NCBI GenBank assembly: GCA_001600175.1
Contig: BCJC01000001.1
Coordinates: 62,001 to 126,000, forward strand
DNA from: Erythrobasidium yunnanense
Taxonomy: Eukaryota; Basidiomycota; Cystobasidiomycetes; Erythrobasidiales; Erythrobasidiaceae
DNA: 64,000 nt
Direction: 5' to 3'
Positions 36,701-47,187 of the stretch are shown piece after piece (the stretch's first letter is position 1; each line of letters begins with the position of its first letter). The translations under genes and the position numbers were made by a program. The notes beneath the pieces were generated by a model. The model searched no databases and was not told the DNA's origin. It saw only the letters and a list, made by a program, of their open reading frames with translations.

Positions 36701-36982
36701 TTGCTTCGCCTTAGACAGTGAGGATGTAGAGACAGTATGCTTGTTGATGTAAATGCTCTGCAACGATGGCTCATTTGCAAAGCGTAGTAATAAAGGTCCA
36801 GCATACTGTGCACGGTCTGCAGGATTCAGGACCGAGTTCTGGAGGTCTATCTGGCTGGCTGATAGGAGTAAGGGTAGTAGATTGGCGAGGTAGGATACGA
36901 TGCTCGATAGCTGGGCTTGTCGCTGTTCAGCTCCAGCGGCACTAGATGCATCGGTACTGGCGTCGTAGCTGCTCGCGTCCAT
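21737..36982 (-). CDS. Cytoplasmic dynein heavy chain
   Basis: Minus-end-directed microtubule motor subunit, used for nuclear migration, spindle positioning and endosome transport. About 17 exons over 15.2 kb encode roughly 4,700 residues. The tail begins [11 protein letters not shown] and contains [18 protein letters not shown]. Four P-loops are intact: AAA1 [10 protein letters not shown] (near 30400), AAA2 GPSASGKST (near 29340), AAA3 GPPGSGKT (near 28170) and AAA4 GISGAGKTT (across the intron at about 27130-27090). The AAA4 Walker B region reads [10 protein letters not shown]. The coiled-coil stalk and microtubule-binding tip lie at about 26450-25500 ([14 protein letters not shown]). The C-terminus is [13 protein letters not shown] to HLSTOP-equivalent TAG at 21737. 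One motor gene spans the whole protein, unlike the two-gene dynein of Ustilago maydis. The first junction (near 35990-35900) and the one ending ...[12 protein letters not shown] (34915-34860) needed care. Confidence 0.95.
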
Positions 36983-37598
36983 GCTGGGACAGCCGAACTA
37001 CGATGGCTATAGCTCAACGATGATGCGATGTCCTTGATGATATTAGGGATCTTATTGCTGCTCTGCCATGGCTGCGTAGATGTGTGTATGTCTTGATGCA
37101 AATGCACTCGACGCGGTTGCAAGTTGCCCGTGCTCGAAAATACAAAGAGTCGAAAGCTTATACGGACTAGTTGCTATACAGGATGATATACAGGAAGTCT
37201 ACAGCTACAACAGTGTTCTAAGCTTGTCAAATCTAGCTTTGCAGAACAGCCTAGACATCCAGAAGTCTTTTGCCCTGCTTGCGTGGATGAACTGATTTTC
37301 AAGGCTGGCTTTAATCTGGATATTGAAGTATCGTAACGATGTTGTATAGATGGTAGATCTCGTTATGTTGCTCATTCTCTGCCTGCGTTCCCCGTTCTTT
37401 GCATCCTCATCTCTCGCCCGACTTGCATTTCTGACAGGTTCGTCCAGGACCAACCAACGAGCAAGTCCTCAAACACAGCAAAGTCGTCGACAACACATTC
37501 AGTACAACCACGAACTCGACATCAAGCTGTCATTTCAAATTCAGTTGCTCGGCTCTGCAGTTTGGGCGGGATTGGGACGAGAGGATTGAGCAGCAGCG
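36983..37598. promoter_or_regulatory. Divergent promoter, dynein / Not4
   Basis: About 0.6 kb between the dynein start (minus strand) and the Not4 start (plus strand). No supported gene lies inside. I see no specific site beyond AT-rich and CT-rich patches. Confidence 0.35.
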
Positions 37599-40500
37599 AT
37601 GGCGGCAGTGGGAGTAGCAGCGACAGCGACGGGCTCATCGAGTGCATACATGCTGGATGATGTGAGTTGACATCAACACTGCATAATCCAACCATATCTG
37701 ATCTCATTTGGCTTTGCCCAGGACGACGCTGAATGCCCACTCTGCCTCGACACCCTCGACATCTCAGACTTGAACTTCAAGCCATGCAGCTGCGGGTATC
37801 AGGTTAGTCACACTCGTATGGTATAATGTACATCCACTGATTCTCAACGTCCACGTCCCAACCAAACCCTAATCAAACCTCAAATCCCGGTCCGCTGTCT
37901 CGTACGAAAACCTCGAAAATGGCATCTCACTGTCCATCAACATCTGCCATCATACAATACAATGCATGCAATATTTCCAGATATGCTCCTTCTGCTGGCA
38001 TCACATCAAGGAGAACTTGAATGGGAGATGTCCTGCATGTCGAAAACCTTACGACGATGCTGCAATCGAGTTCAAGCCGATGAAGCCGGATGAGTGCGTT
38101 CAATCGTCTCTTATGCACATACTACAGTGTCTGATTGATTCCTGTGATGTGCGTGTACAGACTTAAACGCCTGCAAGCGGCAAAGAAGCAGAGGGACAGG
38201 GAACGAAAAGATGCTGGGTCGCTGAGCAAACGACATGCTGCGAATGTACGAGTCAAGCAGAGAGCACAAGTGCACATTCAAGGCATGACGACAAAGATGG
38301 CGAACGAGGATGTGCGCAGAAGCTCCAGCACTCGGAAATGCTAGCAGACTAACATTGAATTCCCGCAGACCCTGGCATACTTGAAAGGCCCAGAACAGTT
38401 TGGCAAGTATGGCAAAATTCTCAAGCTCTTCTTTTCGCGCCGTGCACATCCACCTCCAGCAAACAGCATTTCATCGGCACTTACGCCAACGACTTCTTCC
38501 TCTTCCAACATCATCACATCTACATCTGCACCAAATTACTCTCCCGTGAATGTGTATATCAACTATGCGCATCCCTCCGAAGCGACTGCGTGCATCAATG
38601 CGCTCGATGGCTCTTTGACTCCAGATGGGCATAAGCTGAAAGCGATATGGGGCACGACGCGCTACTGTCCTGCGTTCCTACGAGGTGTCAAGTGTACAAA
38701 CGATAACTGTATGCAGGCGCATGAAGCGGGGGAAGAGGTGGAGAGCAATACACATCCCGGATCATCGACTGTAGGAAGCACGGCGAGAGGAGAGGCGAAC
38801 TTGCAAGCTGCTGCGAGGTTCAGTGGGACGGATAGAGCAGAGATGAGGGATCTCAAACATGCGTGGAAAGAACAGCCTTCAAACACTTCTTCCTCCTCGA
38901 ATACGCAGAAGGACTCGGCGCAAGCTGCTGCTCTTCCTGCGACTGCAAGCTGGGCGAGCAGGCCAGCCGCTCAAACATCTGCATCGTACTCGAATTCACT
39001 TAACAACCTCCCTCCACTCGCTCCTTCCTCCTCATCGTCGAATCACGCACATTCTTCATCCATCTCTTCAAGGCTTCCCAAAGCACAGAATCATCCACTT
39101 CCTCCACGGCCTCCTAGCCGTTCAGCTACTGCTTCTTCATCAACAAGCGACAGTAACAATAAAGGTCCAATAGCAAAGAATGGCAAAACGACACTGCAGG
39201 CAGAACCGCTGCGCTACGATAGCATCGAGTACAGCGATGCGTGGGCTGAAGATATCGAATATGTCAAGAAGCCATCATCGAAGAACTCAGCGGGATTAAG
39301 AGAGCCGGCTGTCTCGTCGTCGAACAAGTCCTCAGCTTCAGCGGCATCTTCGTCACCTGGCACAATCGCACCGCCCACGCCGCCTGTCTCAGATGGCTCC
39401 TCTTCTTCAGAGCCAGCTTCGAACGCAGCTACAACAGCAGGAACGACGATCCTTCCACCTGGTCTGCCCATCAACTTGCCTCCGCAGCAAATGCAGCAAC
39501 AACAGCAGCCGCAAAGGCCTCTTACGCCTCTTTCAGAGTTCGACAGGACGCTCGACACATTTGGAGATGGCCTAAGTTTCGCTTTCAACCTCTCTGCAAT
39601 GAACGACGCGAACTCGACTCCTGGTGCTGGAAACGCTGTTTCGGCGGACTTGCATTCAGACAGTATGGCTGCGAATGGAGGAATAGGGCATGCGCCTGGC
39701 TCTTCGGCCAATTCATCGAACTATACAAGCAGATCTGGGACGCCTGATCACTTTATCAATGGAGAAGGCAGCAACAAGGATGACGCTTCGTCAATACAGA
39801 CAGATGAGGAACAGATGCGCTATGCAGGTCATTTTGATCCTTTCGCAGCATTGGGAGGAGGAGACATGATGGATTCACCCACTGCCATTTCTTCTACATC
39901 AGCAAACGGTATCGCATCGACAACCTCGGCCTCTGCATCGCCAGCTACGAGGTCTATCGCACTACCACCTGGAATGATGATGAGTCGCGTAAGCACGTCA
40001 GAGGGGTCCAACGCATCTGGCCCACCGCCTGGTCTAGGAGGGCTCGCAAAAGCACCACCTGGTCTCTCTACTCCCGCTCAACAAGCTGCAGATGATTCCA
40101 CTACTCCAACAGCGAATCGCCATCGATCAAGATTTGGTTTTGCACGACAGGGATCAGCGGAGAAACCGCTCAATTCGTCGTCGTCTTCATCGGCTGCTAC
40201 TAGTGCAAGTGCAAGCTTGGGCTCGATAGCTGGAATGTCTATTCCTGTCAGCGAGCTGTTTAAAGGCATTAACGGAGTCGCGCACGCCTCTTCCCCTGCG
40301 GCTTCCAGCGGCTTGAACGGCCATCATTCACCTATCCGACCTGCTTCAGCGACGTCGTCGAACCATGGCTTCGCTCTTTCTCCAGGTGTCTTTCCATCTG
40401 CTGCTAGCGCAAGTTTGCCTCCTCAGAATCCAGCAGCGGCTGCATTCACGCCTTCTTCAGGCTCAATCCCACTTCCTCTCGCAGCGGCAGCCTCATCGAC

Positions 40501-41543
40501 AGCAGGAGCCGCGTCTCTCGATCTTCCACTACCACCTCCGGATCCCAGTAAAGCGAAGGGGGCATCCAAGCAATCGTTATCAGACCTGTTTCCAGGCGTC
40601 AACCTCGAAGCTAGTTTCTCGGCATCTTCGAGCCTACCACCTGCACTCGTCAAGAGCTTGGGCATATCGCTGGAGAATCTGGACGTATCAGCTACAAGCC
40701 TTACGTCCGGCAAGAAGCTGCCTAACTTCTCGCCGATGACGCTTGGTCAAGGAAACAGTATTGGGAACCAAGCTCTGCCTCCGCCTAATTCTGCAACATC
40801 ATCGAATGGCGGTGGTACTTCGCAGCCTGGATCTGCTACTACAAGCCAAGGCCCACCTCACAGTGCAAACAGCAGCTCTAGCAACGCACCTCCCGGTTTT
40901 GGAAGCACGCGACAGGCGCAGCAAGCACATGCGCAACACGCTCAGCAAGCTCATCAAGCATATCTGGCAGCTCAACAGGCGCAGCGGGAGCAGCGGGAAC
41001 GAGAAGCTCAACAGCAGCAACAGGCTCAGCAAGCCCAACAGGCCCAGCAGCAGCATCATATGCATGGAAGACCACCTTCAGCTGCCAGTGCTGGAAGTGC
41101 TGGAAAAGGTGCTCAACATGATATGTATGGATACATGCACAGTCCGCCTCTGCCTGGTACTCCCGGCTTCTCAGGTCAGTCAAATTAAAGTTGCTAATTA
41201 AACGTCGCTTGCTGACTTCTTTCTTGTCGTTTGCGCAGACGCCTCTCGCTTCCAAGATCCTGCAATCGTGTCATTCGCGAATCTGAACGGCTACGGACAC
41301 CATCATCCCTTCGCGCACCACGGACCATACCAGCATCATGGACCCATGCCTGGCCACGAACAGCCGAATGGCCAAGGCAATGGCGAGTACTACAACCGGT
41401 ATCACCCACTGCCTACGCCCATCCAGCCTCAACAGACTTATAACCCATATATTCCTGTTGCGCCAGTCGGAATGGGAGGTATGGGCAGACTTCAAGCTCA
41501 GGGGCTATCTCAAGCTGGAGCCTTTGGCCTCATGAGGCGTTGA
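37599..41543 (+). CDS. NOT4: Not4 (CCR4-NOT E3 ubiquitin ligase)
   Basis: RING E3 ligase associated with the CCR4-NOT complex, acting on stalled ribosomes and mRNA turnover. Six exons (37599-37661, 37722-37802, 37981-38093, 38161-38311, 38369-41174, 41239-41543) give about 1172 residues. The C4C4 RING is CPLCLDTLDI...CSCGYQICSFCW...CPACRKPYDD, joined across the second intron. A basic coiled segment and ANED-TLAYLKGPEQFGKYGKI precede the RRM. The C3H1 finger is CPAFLRGVKCTNDNCMQAH. The remaining ~850 residues are disordered and Ser/Ala/Gln-rich with a poly-Gln stretch near the end, and carry five PPG-hydrophobic motifs. It is much longer than yeast Not4 because of this tail. Confidence 0.92.
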
Positions 41544-41888
41544 TACTGTGACCGGTCTGAGCTTCCTTCATCCTAGCGTGATGTGTACACTACGACTGTG
41601 CGATCCGGTCCTCTCGCTTTCTACCTTCAATAGTCGAAGCCTGTAACTCTCTCCCACTCAGAACACTCCCAACTCTCCATTATTCTCTCTCTCTCTCCGG
41701 TTTCTTTCTGATTTCCGAACATGTTATTTTTCTGTTTTCTACCTAGCAAACCTCGCACCTTTCGTGCGTAGCAATGAATTGGCTTCTGACCGTTTACATT
41801 CCCTTGAACTGCCTTGCGAATTGCTACATACATTGACTCCCCAGAAGCTGGATAGGGGCAAGACGCCCGTTTCGCTTGTGTCCTATCG
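41544..41888. other. Intergenic region, Not4 to twinfilin
   Basis: Not4 3' flank and twinfilin promoter. It contains a short CT dinucleotide run at about 41685-41697 and is otherwise without recognised elements. Confidence 0.35.
41685..41697. repeat. CT dinucleotide microsatellite
   Basis: A run of about six CT units in the flank between Not4 and twinfilin. Short simple repeat; no function is claimed. Confidence 0.6.
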
Positions 41889-43249
41889 ATGTCTACTCAG
41901 TCTGGAATTGCCGTAGGACCACATGCTTATGCGATACTCTGACAGCATGCCGACTATCTTAATAGGTGTCTGAAGAGCTGCTTGAAGCGTTCAAGGCAGC
42001 CCAGGAGGGTGACGTGCGGGTTCTAAAGGTCAAGATAGACAATGGTGAATCAAGCCAGACCGCGACAGACAACTTCTCATCTTACGCGTGTTGCCTAGAA
42101 CGTCTGGTTCCTTCCGGCACTCTGCCCATCAAGTTCAATGAAGCCGATGACTTCGATTCAATACCTGCATTACTGGACCCCAAGGACGAGCCTGCGTACA
42201 TTCTTGTCAAGCTAGATGGATCTCAGCAAGCGCAGGCCGAATGGCTACTCGCGACATATACACCGGATAACGCCAAAGTCCGAAGCAAGATGCTATATGC
42301 TTCTACGAAGGCTACTTTGTCAAGACAGCTGGGTGAAGGCAACTTCAAGCATACGTTGTTTGCGTCAACGCCGGTGAGTTGTTCTGTCGAAGCTCCAAAG
42401 TCCCGGCTAAGGGATGACCTCGATACAGGACGAGCTGTCTTCAGCTGGTTACAAGCGGTTCTTGAGGCATCAAGAATCGAGCGGTATGCGTCTCCTCTGT
42501 CCCGGCTCCGCCAGTATTGAGCTGACCAAGCGACACAGCACCCTTGACCAGCCGCGAACGCGAGATGGCAGATCTGAAGGAAGCAGAAGGGACGGATATC
42601 ATCGGAAGTTCTGATAGACGGAGCCATGCGGGAGCACAGCTAGGCATGCAGTGGGATCAAGGGGTGGAAGAGGCGATCGAGTCGCTGTCGCGCGGGGAGT
42701 ACAAGATTGTTCAGCTGGTAGGTAGCTCGCCTCTACCGACCTGTGGGGTGCTGATGTATGCCTCTGCTAAAGGGAATCGAGGTGAAGTCGGAGAAGATTG
42801 TCCTATTAGGCACTCCCGACAGCCTTTCTGTACCCTTTAACGACCCTTCATATACATTCTACGCACATTCGCAAGGCATAGGTAAGCTTGAGTCTAATGA
42901 GACTTTGTGCTAGACTGACTCGCTGTCCTTCAGTCTTCATATACTGCTGTCCCGATACATCTCCCGTCAGAGGGCGTATGGTTTATTCGGCCAACTGCCA
43001 GCCGGTCGTGCAGGATGTCAAGAAGCGAGGTGTGGAAGTCGTCAAGAAGGTAAGTCTAGGCCTGACGTCGATGGCGTTGTTCGGGGTTTCTGACTGTATC
43101 TCCTTCAGCTCGAAACGTCGACGCCCTCGGAGATCACAGCAGCGTATGTGGATGCTGAATTTACTTCGCAGCAAGAGGAGCAGAACAGTAGATCGGCGAC
43201 ACCAGCAGCAGGCTTTTCGAGACCTGCGAGGCCGGGCAAGAAGCGTTGA
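41889..43249 (+). CDS. twf1: Twinfilin (two ADF-H domains, actin binding)
   Basis: Binds ADP-actin monomers and caps barbed ends; works in cortical actin turnover. Seven exons (41889-41912, 41966-42373, 42429-42483, 42539-42717, 42773-42881, 42934-43049, 43109-43249) give about 343 residues, the normal length for the family. The 24-nt first exon codes MSTQSGIA, matching the MxxQTGI start of twinfilins, and joins directly to VSEELLEAFKAA. The first ADF-H domain contains VRSKMLYASTKATL. The linker APLTSREREMADLKEAE is diagnostic. The second ADF-H domain runs from WDQGVEEAIESL through YCCPDTSPVRGRMVYSA, and a basic tail ends ARPGKKR, as expected for the capping-protein-interacting end. Confidence 0.92.
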
Positions 43250-43297
43250 TGATGTAGCGAGCGAATTTACTTAAAAGATCACGGAGTACGCCACTAT

Positions 43298-44236
43298 CTA
43301 GTTCATGATTCCGTACTCGATCCATGCCTTCTTGGCTGCTGAGCGCTCCTTTCTGGAGTAGTCTGAACGGACGACCAATTTCTTGTATCCTTCGTTGAAA
43401 GAGACCTCATACTTCTCTCTGAACTTCGCCTGAAGAGTAGCGTTCTGTACATCGCTTTCAATCAGGAGTTCCTCCAGGTGCGAGAGAACCTCTCGATCGT
43501 GGAGGTCTAAGAATTCAACAGAGCTGAAAGTACCATGATGTGTGCAAATATAGAGGAAGTCATCGAATCTGTTGTGCGGCCCGAGTTTAGTTTTTATGAT
43601 AAAGGTCGTGGTACATGCCTGCTGACCATACCACTCGAACGTATGAGGCAGCGCGCGGATAGCCATATAGGAGTCGCAGCCCACTACTGCTTGCTTGCGC
43701 AATTCTGTGTAAGTGGCTCCTTTACAGATCAATGATAAGGCTCGATCGTTGCCCCGGAATGCAGTGTAGGTCTTCAGGAATTGTTGCTTCGCCCTGGCTA
43801 GTCTCGAGTCTTTGGCTAGCGGCGCTGCATTTTCAGGTTGTGAGGGAGCAGCTTCTCGATAAGCATGCAGTAATCGACCTAAGGCAAGTCTATCTGGCAG
43901 GAAAGGGAAGCGCGTATGCGGGATGTTGCCTCCCTGCTTCTTGCACACGATCATGAGGATGTCTTTCTCTGGTGAGGCGCCCGCTTCGTAGATCACATCT
44001 TCGATGACTCCGGCCCAAGTTGACGACTTGAAGAAAACGTGCTCTGGTGTGCCATAAATATTGTGAGGGCTTCTAGTGTCGGGAGAGATGGAGGGTCCGC
44101 TTGACGCAGAGCTAGCTGCCGATTCGATGGAGCCCCTACGCGAGCTCGAGTTGCTCGCGCCAAATCGTGATGTACTGGCTCGCTCGTCAGACATTGCGGC
44201 TGCAGACTTGGGAGTAGGCTGCTTGCAGTTGCCCAT
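43298..44236 (-). CDS. Hypothetical protein, possibly N-myristoylated
   Basis: Single-exon frame. I choose the ATG at 44236 (about 312 residues) because it begins MGNCKQPTPKS, which resembles an N-myristoylation/palmitoylation signal. The longer frame from 44371 starts MQQLTQPS. Residues 10-60 are Ser-rich and disordered. A globular region of about 240 residues follows, with GVIEDVIYEAGASPEKDILMIV and FEWYGQQACTTTFIIKTK as its most structured-looking blocks. I recognise no domain. It is convergent with twinfilin (49 bp between stops). If acylated, it would sit at a membrane; that is inference. Confidence 0.55.
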   Translation of the reverse strand: MGNCKQPTPKSAAAMSDERASTSRFGASNSSSRRGSIESAASSASSGPSISPDTRSPHNIYGTPEHVFFKSSTWAGVIEDVIYEAGASPEKDILMIVCKKQGGNIPHTRFPFLPDRLALGRLLHAYREAAPSQPENAAPLAKDSRLARAKQQFLKTYTAFRGNDRALSLICKGATYTELRKQAVVGCDSYMAIRALPHTFEWYGQQACTTTFIIKTKLGPHNRFDDFLYICTHHGTFSSVEFLDLHDREVLSHLEELLIESDVQNATLQAKFREKYEVSFNEGYKKLVVRSDYSRKERSAAKKAWIEYGIMN

Positions 44237-44706
44237 AGGTATCTCAGAGTATGCTTCGATTGTCTCCAGGTCGAAGTAGTGGCCTCGGAGGTGAGAGCAG
44301 AGCAGAGACGGAGCTGACAGATGAGAGCGAGCTGAAATGTCTGACAAAGAAGGCTGTGTCAACTGCTGCACATAGTCTCCGAGCCTGATTCGACGAGTCG
44401 GCGTTATGGATAGGGTTGCGCTGTACGGTATCTGATCATCAAAGTAGATGGATAATGTGGAGAGGAGAGAGGAGGTCGCTCGAGCCTGAAAGGACCGGTA
44501 TCAACCTGACAAAGGCCTGCGATGCACGAGGTGCATGATGTGGTGGTGAAAGTCTTGGACAGCGTAAGCTTACGATATCAGTCAGTATATTAGGCTTTCC
44601 ACAATCCATCACTGAACCAGTGAAGGTCGATCTATGAAGAGGTTTTGAAGATCTCCCCTAAGGGATAGAAAGAAGATGTAGACCAGAAGCGGACCATAAC
44701 ATGTTC
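44237..44706. other. Intergenic region between two minus-strand orphans
   Basis: Upstream region of the possibly acylated orphan and 3' flank of the next gene. An alternative start for the orphan lies within it at 44371. No other gene seen. Confidence 0.3.
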
Positions 44707-45286
44707 CTAAACTTCCTCAACCTCCTCTTCACCTTCTTTTGCCTTGCCGTCCTCTACTTTCTTCGAGCCCATCACCGTGATGTTGAGTGTGACCTAAATA
44801 GCAGAGGAGTTACATCAGCCTATGGCATGCTCAGCAGTGAGCCGTTCTCACCTGTGCTTGAACTTTCTTGATCTCGCCATCCACCTCTACTTCAACATTG
44901 ATTCTCTTGTTGCTCCCGCTCCATCCGTACGAGCCTGAGCTCATCTTGAGCTTGGGGAGGTCGAATGATACGAGCGTTATTTCCCCTTCTTTGCTGTTCT
45001 TGCTTTCCTTGGGCTTGCTGGAGATCGTAGCGTGAAGATCGGGAGCTCCAGCAGCGAAGTCGTCGTAGGAGAGGCCGAGCTGTGGCTTTCAGTCAATTCG
45101 GCTGACAATCCTCGTAGTTCTCATAGTGGCTACCTTGTCAGCTGTTTTGCCTGTAGCAGCCGCGGTCTTTGACGCCTTAGCCTTGGGTTCTCCCTCTTCG
45201 GTGTCTTTGCCGGCCCTACTTCATGTACATCAGCCGCAGACGCTTCAGCGCGACGCGCATACTCACTTGCGCTTGCTAGGAGCCAT
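44707..45286 (-). CDS. Small hypothetical acidic-tailed protein
   Basis: Four exons (45286-45267, 45215-45134, 45079-44852, 44793-44707) with good splice sites give about 138 residues. It starts MAPSKRKAGKD with a basic, possibly nuclear N-terminus. The middle (LGLSYDDFAAGAPDLHATI ... FDLPKLKMSSGSYGWSG ... VEVEVDGEIKKVQAQVTLN) alternates hydrophobic and polar residues like a beta-sheet domain, and the end is acidic (KEGEEEVEEV). I do not recognise the family by name. Consistent frame across three introns makes it a likely real gene. Confidence 0.65.
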
Positions 45287-46233
45287 GATAGTCCCAAGGC
45301 GATGGTGTATTGCAGAGACAAGCCAGAGAAAGCGCAGAGCGTCGTTCAGCCCGGCGTCTCAGCACGGACCTGCCCGAATGACGCTCGCACGTTGCCTGGG
45401 CGTCATATGCGCCAATCGTGCATGACGGTGACGAGGCAGTACGAAGTTCAATGGCCCCTCTGTCGCGTCCAGCGAGACAGCGGCTCAGGTTGGCCAGCTT
45501 TTGCAATGTGCAGCTGTCCAGCACTTAGGTCTCGGGAGATATTTCGAGATGCAGATGCTTGGAAAGGCATCTCCTGTCATATAGACCTTGCAGAGCCTTC
45601 GCGACAGCTCCTTTATGATAGGCCAGTTTTCACATCAGCCCTCCTCTGGCTGCAATGCAGGTATAGTCGTAAACTGTTGGCTCAGAAGTCATTCGTATAG
45701 TTTCCAGACGTTTCATTGATGCATTGTTTGAGGAAAGACTACTCGAGCGAAAGCGAAGCTCGTTGCTTTCTTTCTGCTTCCAACGCCATGACAATAATGT
45801 CCATCGACCTCGCTTGGGCTAAGTTGGACGAAGACGCTTTGCGCTGGCTACGTTCTGTCAACGCAGCCCTGTGATCCGTCAGCAAGCCTGCTTTAGGGCT
45901 GATTCGTGTTGCCTTTCGTTTCCCTGATCTCGCGGGATTTCCCTCTACACTTCCTGGACTAGAGCGTCACACTTCCGACATACTCAGTACGACGCGATGC
46001 TATGTGTGCATTTCCCGCCTAAGCTCTGCCTGGACTTCGACATATTCCCGCCCAGTTCTGCAATGAGCCACCAGACATTCTTTGAGTTAAGCATCGAGAC
46101 ATCCCTCTACTGATGGCTCGCCCACTTCTTCCTTTCGCTCTCCCAAATCACAATATACAGTTCTAATCTATACATACTCCATCTCCCTTGCAACCCCCTT
46201 GCTATCACAACAAGCTAACACTCGCCGGCCACA
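45287..46233. other. Intergenic region holding an MDM12-like fragment
   Basis: Upstream region shared by the acidic-tailed orphan (minus) and the next orphan (plus). Its centre (45660-45905) is a degenerate copy of the MDM12 5' end, listed separately. The flanking parts hold nothing else I recognise. Confidence 0.4.
45660..45905 (+). pseudogene. Degenerate duplicate of the MDM12 5' end
   Basis: This stretch aligns by eye with 47050-47290, covering about 130 bp upstream of the MDM12 start and its first ~35 codons. Shared blocks include AGACTACTCGAGCGAA, TTTCTGCTTCCAACGCCATGA and TGTCCATCGACCTCG. The copy would start MSIDLAWAKLDEDALRWLRS, against MSIDLDWSQLDAELTLRCLQ in the gene, and meets a TGA after about 25 codons. 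Similarity ends abruptly near 45905. The gene for an unrelated 177-residue orphan lies between copy and parent. It is probably a partial tandem duplication left to decay. Confidence 0.8.
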
Positions 46234-46941
46234 ATGGTAAGCTCTCGATGGATCTGTCGCAGCTAGTGAGCGAAGCTGATGCTTACGGATTCCGCAGCCC
46301 AAGGCGATTGCATCCAAGTCCCAGCGTTGCGAGTCGTCAGGCTCGAAGAGCAGTGCGGACGCGAATACCGCGGGCAAGACGGCTGCACCATATTCTATCG
46401 CGCGTACAACGAAGGCCAAGAGCAGATGTTCTGCCCCATCCTCGAGCAGCGATGCTGTGAAACCTCCTACCCAGACCGAGCCGAAGACCCACGAGAACGA
46501 TTCTCCAACGACTGGCGGATCAGCACGACAAAAGAAGGCATCGGAGCCATCGCAACCTAAAAACGTCATAGTTCAGACTATCCCCTCTTACCGCCTCTCG
46601 ACCCTCGAGGTTCGTAAGGTTCAAACTTCTATCATACTGCACCTTGTTGATTCCTACGGTTTCAGGCCGAGGAGAGGTTCAGGAAAGCTAAACACATGCT
46701 CAATAGTATGAAGGGAGTCGACGTCTTCGAATGCCAGCGATTCTTGTGCGCGAATTCCCCGAAGACATCTAAAGGTCGTGTGAGTGGCGTTGGCACACTG
46801 CGCTGTAGGCGTCTATAGCTGAAAGTCATTCTTCAGATGATTGATAGGTGCTTGGACATTATGGGGGACGAACTGCGAGGCGGCAAGAGCCTTGAGGAGG
46901 AGCTCGATTGGATCCAAATGGTCTATGATGGAGATTGGTAG
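46234..46941 (+). CDS. Hypothetical protein with ATG-only first coding exon
   Basis: Four coding segments (46234-46236, 46298-46609, 46666-46779, 46837-46941) give about 177 residues. The first contributes only the ATG, followed at once by GTAAGC. The N-terminal two-thirds is Ser/Lys/Thr-rich and disordered. The last third looks folded: AEERFRKAKHMLNSMKGVDVFECQ, then MIDRCLDIMGDELRGG and the acidic end DWIQMVYDGDW. No family recognised. It lies between the MDM12 fragment and MDM12 itself. Frame continuity over three introns supports a real gene. Confidence 0.6.
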
Positions 46942-47187
46942 TTTTGTAGAGGGTGAGCGCAACGGAGCCTCAGGAAGCATCGCAGAGATCGGTACAGGAC
47001 TTTCCAATCTCACGCTCTTCTCACTCACCTCGCTCAGATCGTCAACTCGTAGTCGTGTATTGTCGGCTCAAAAATCAGAAGTCAGTCATACTTGTCAGAC
47101 GTGCCATTGATGTATTGCCCGACGAAGAGACTACTCGAGCGAAGGCGAAAATCTTTGCTGTCTTTCTGCTTCCAACGCCATGAATAC

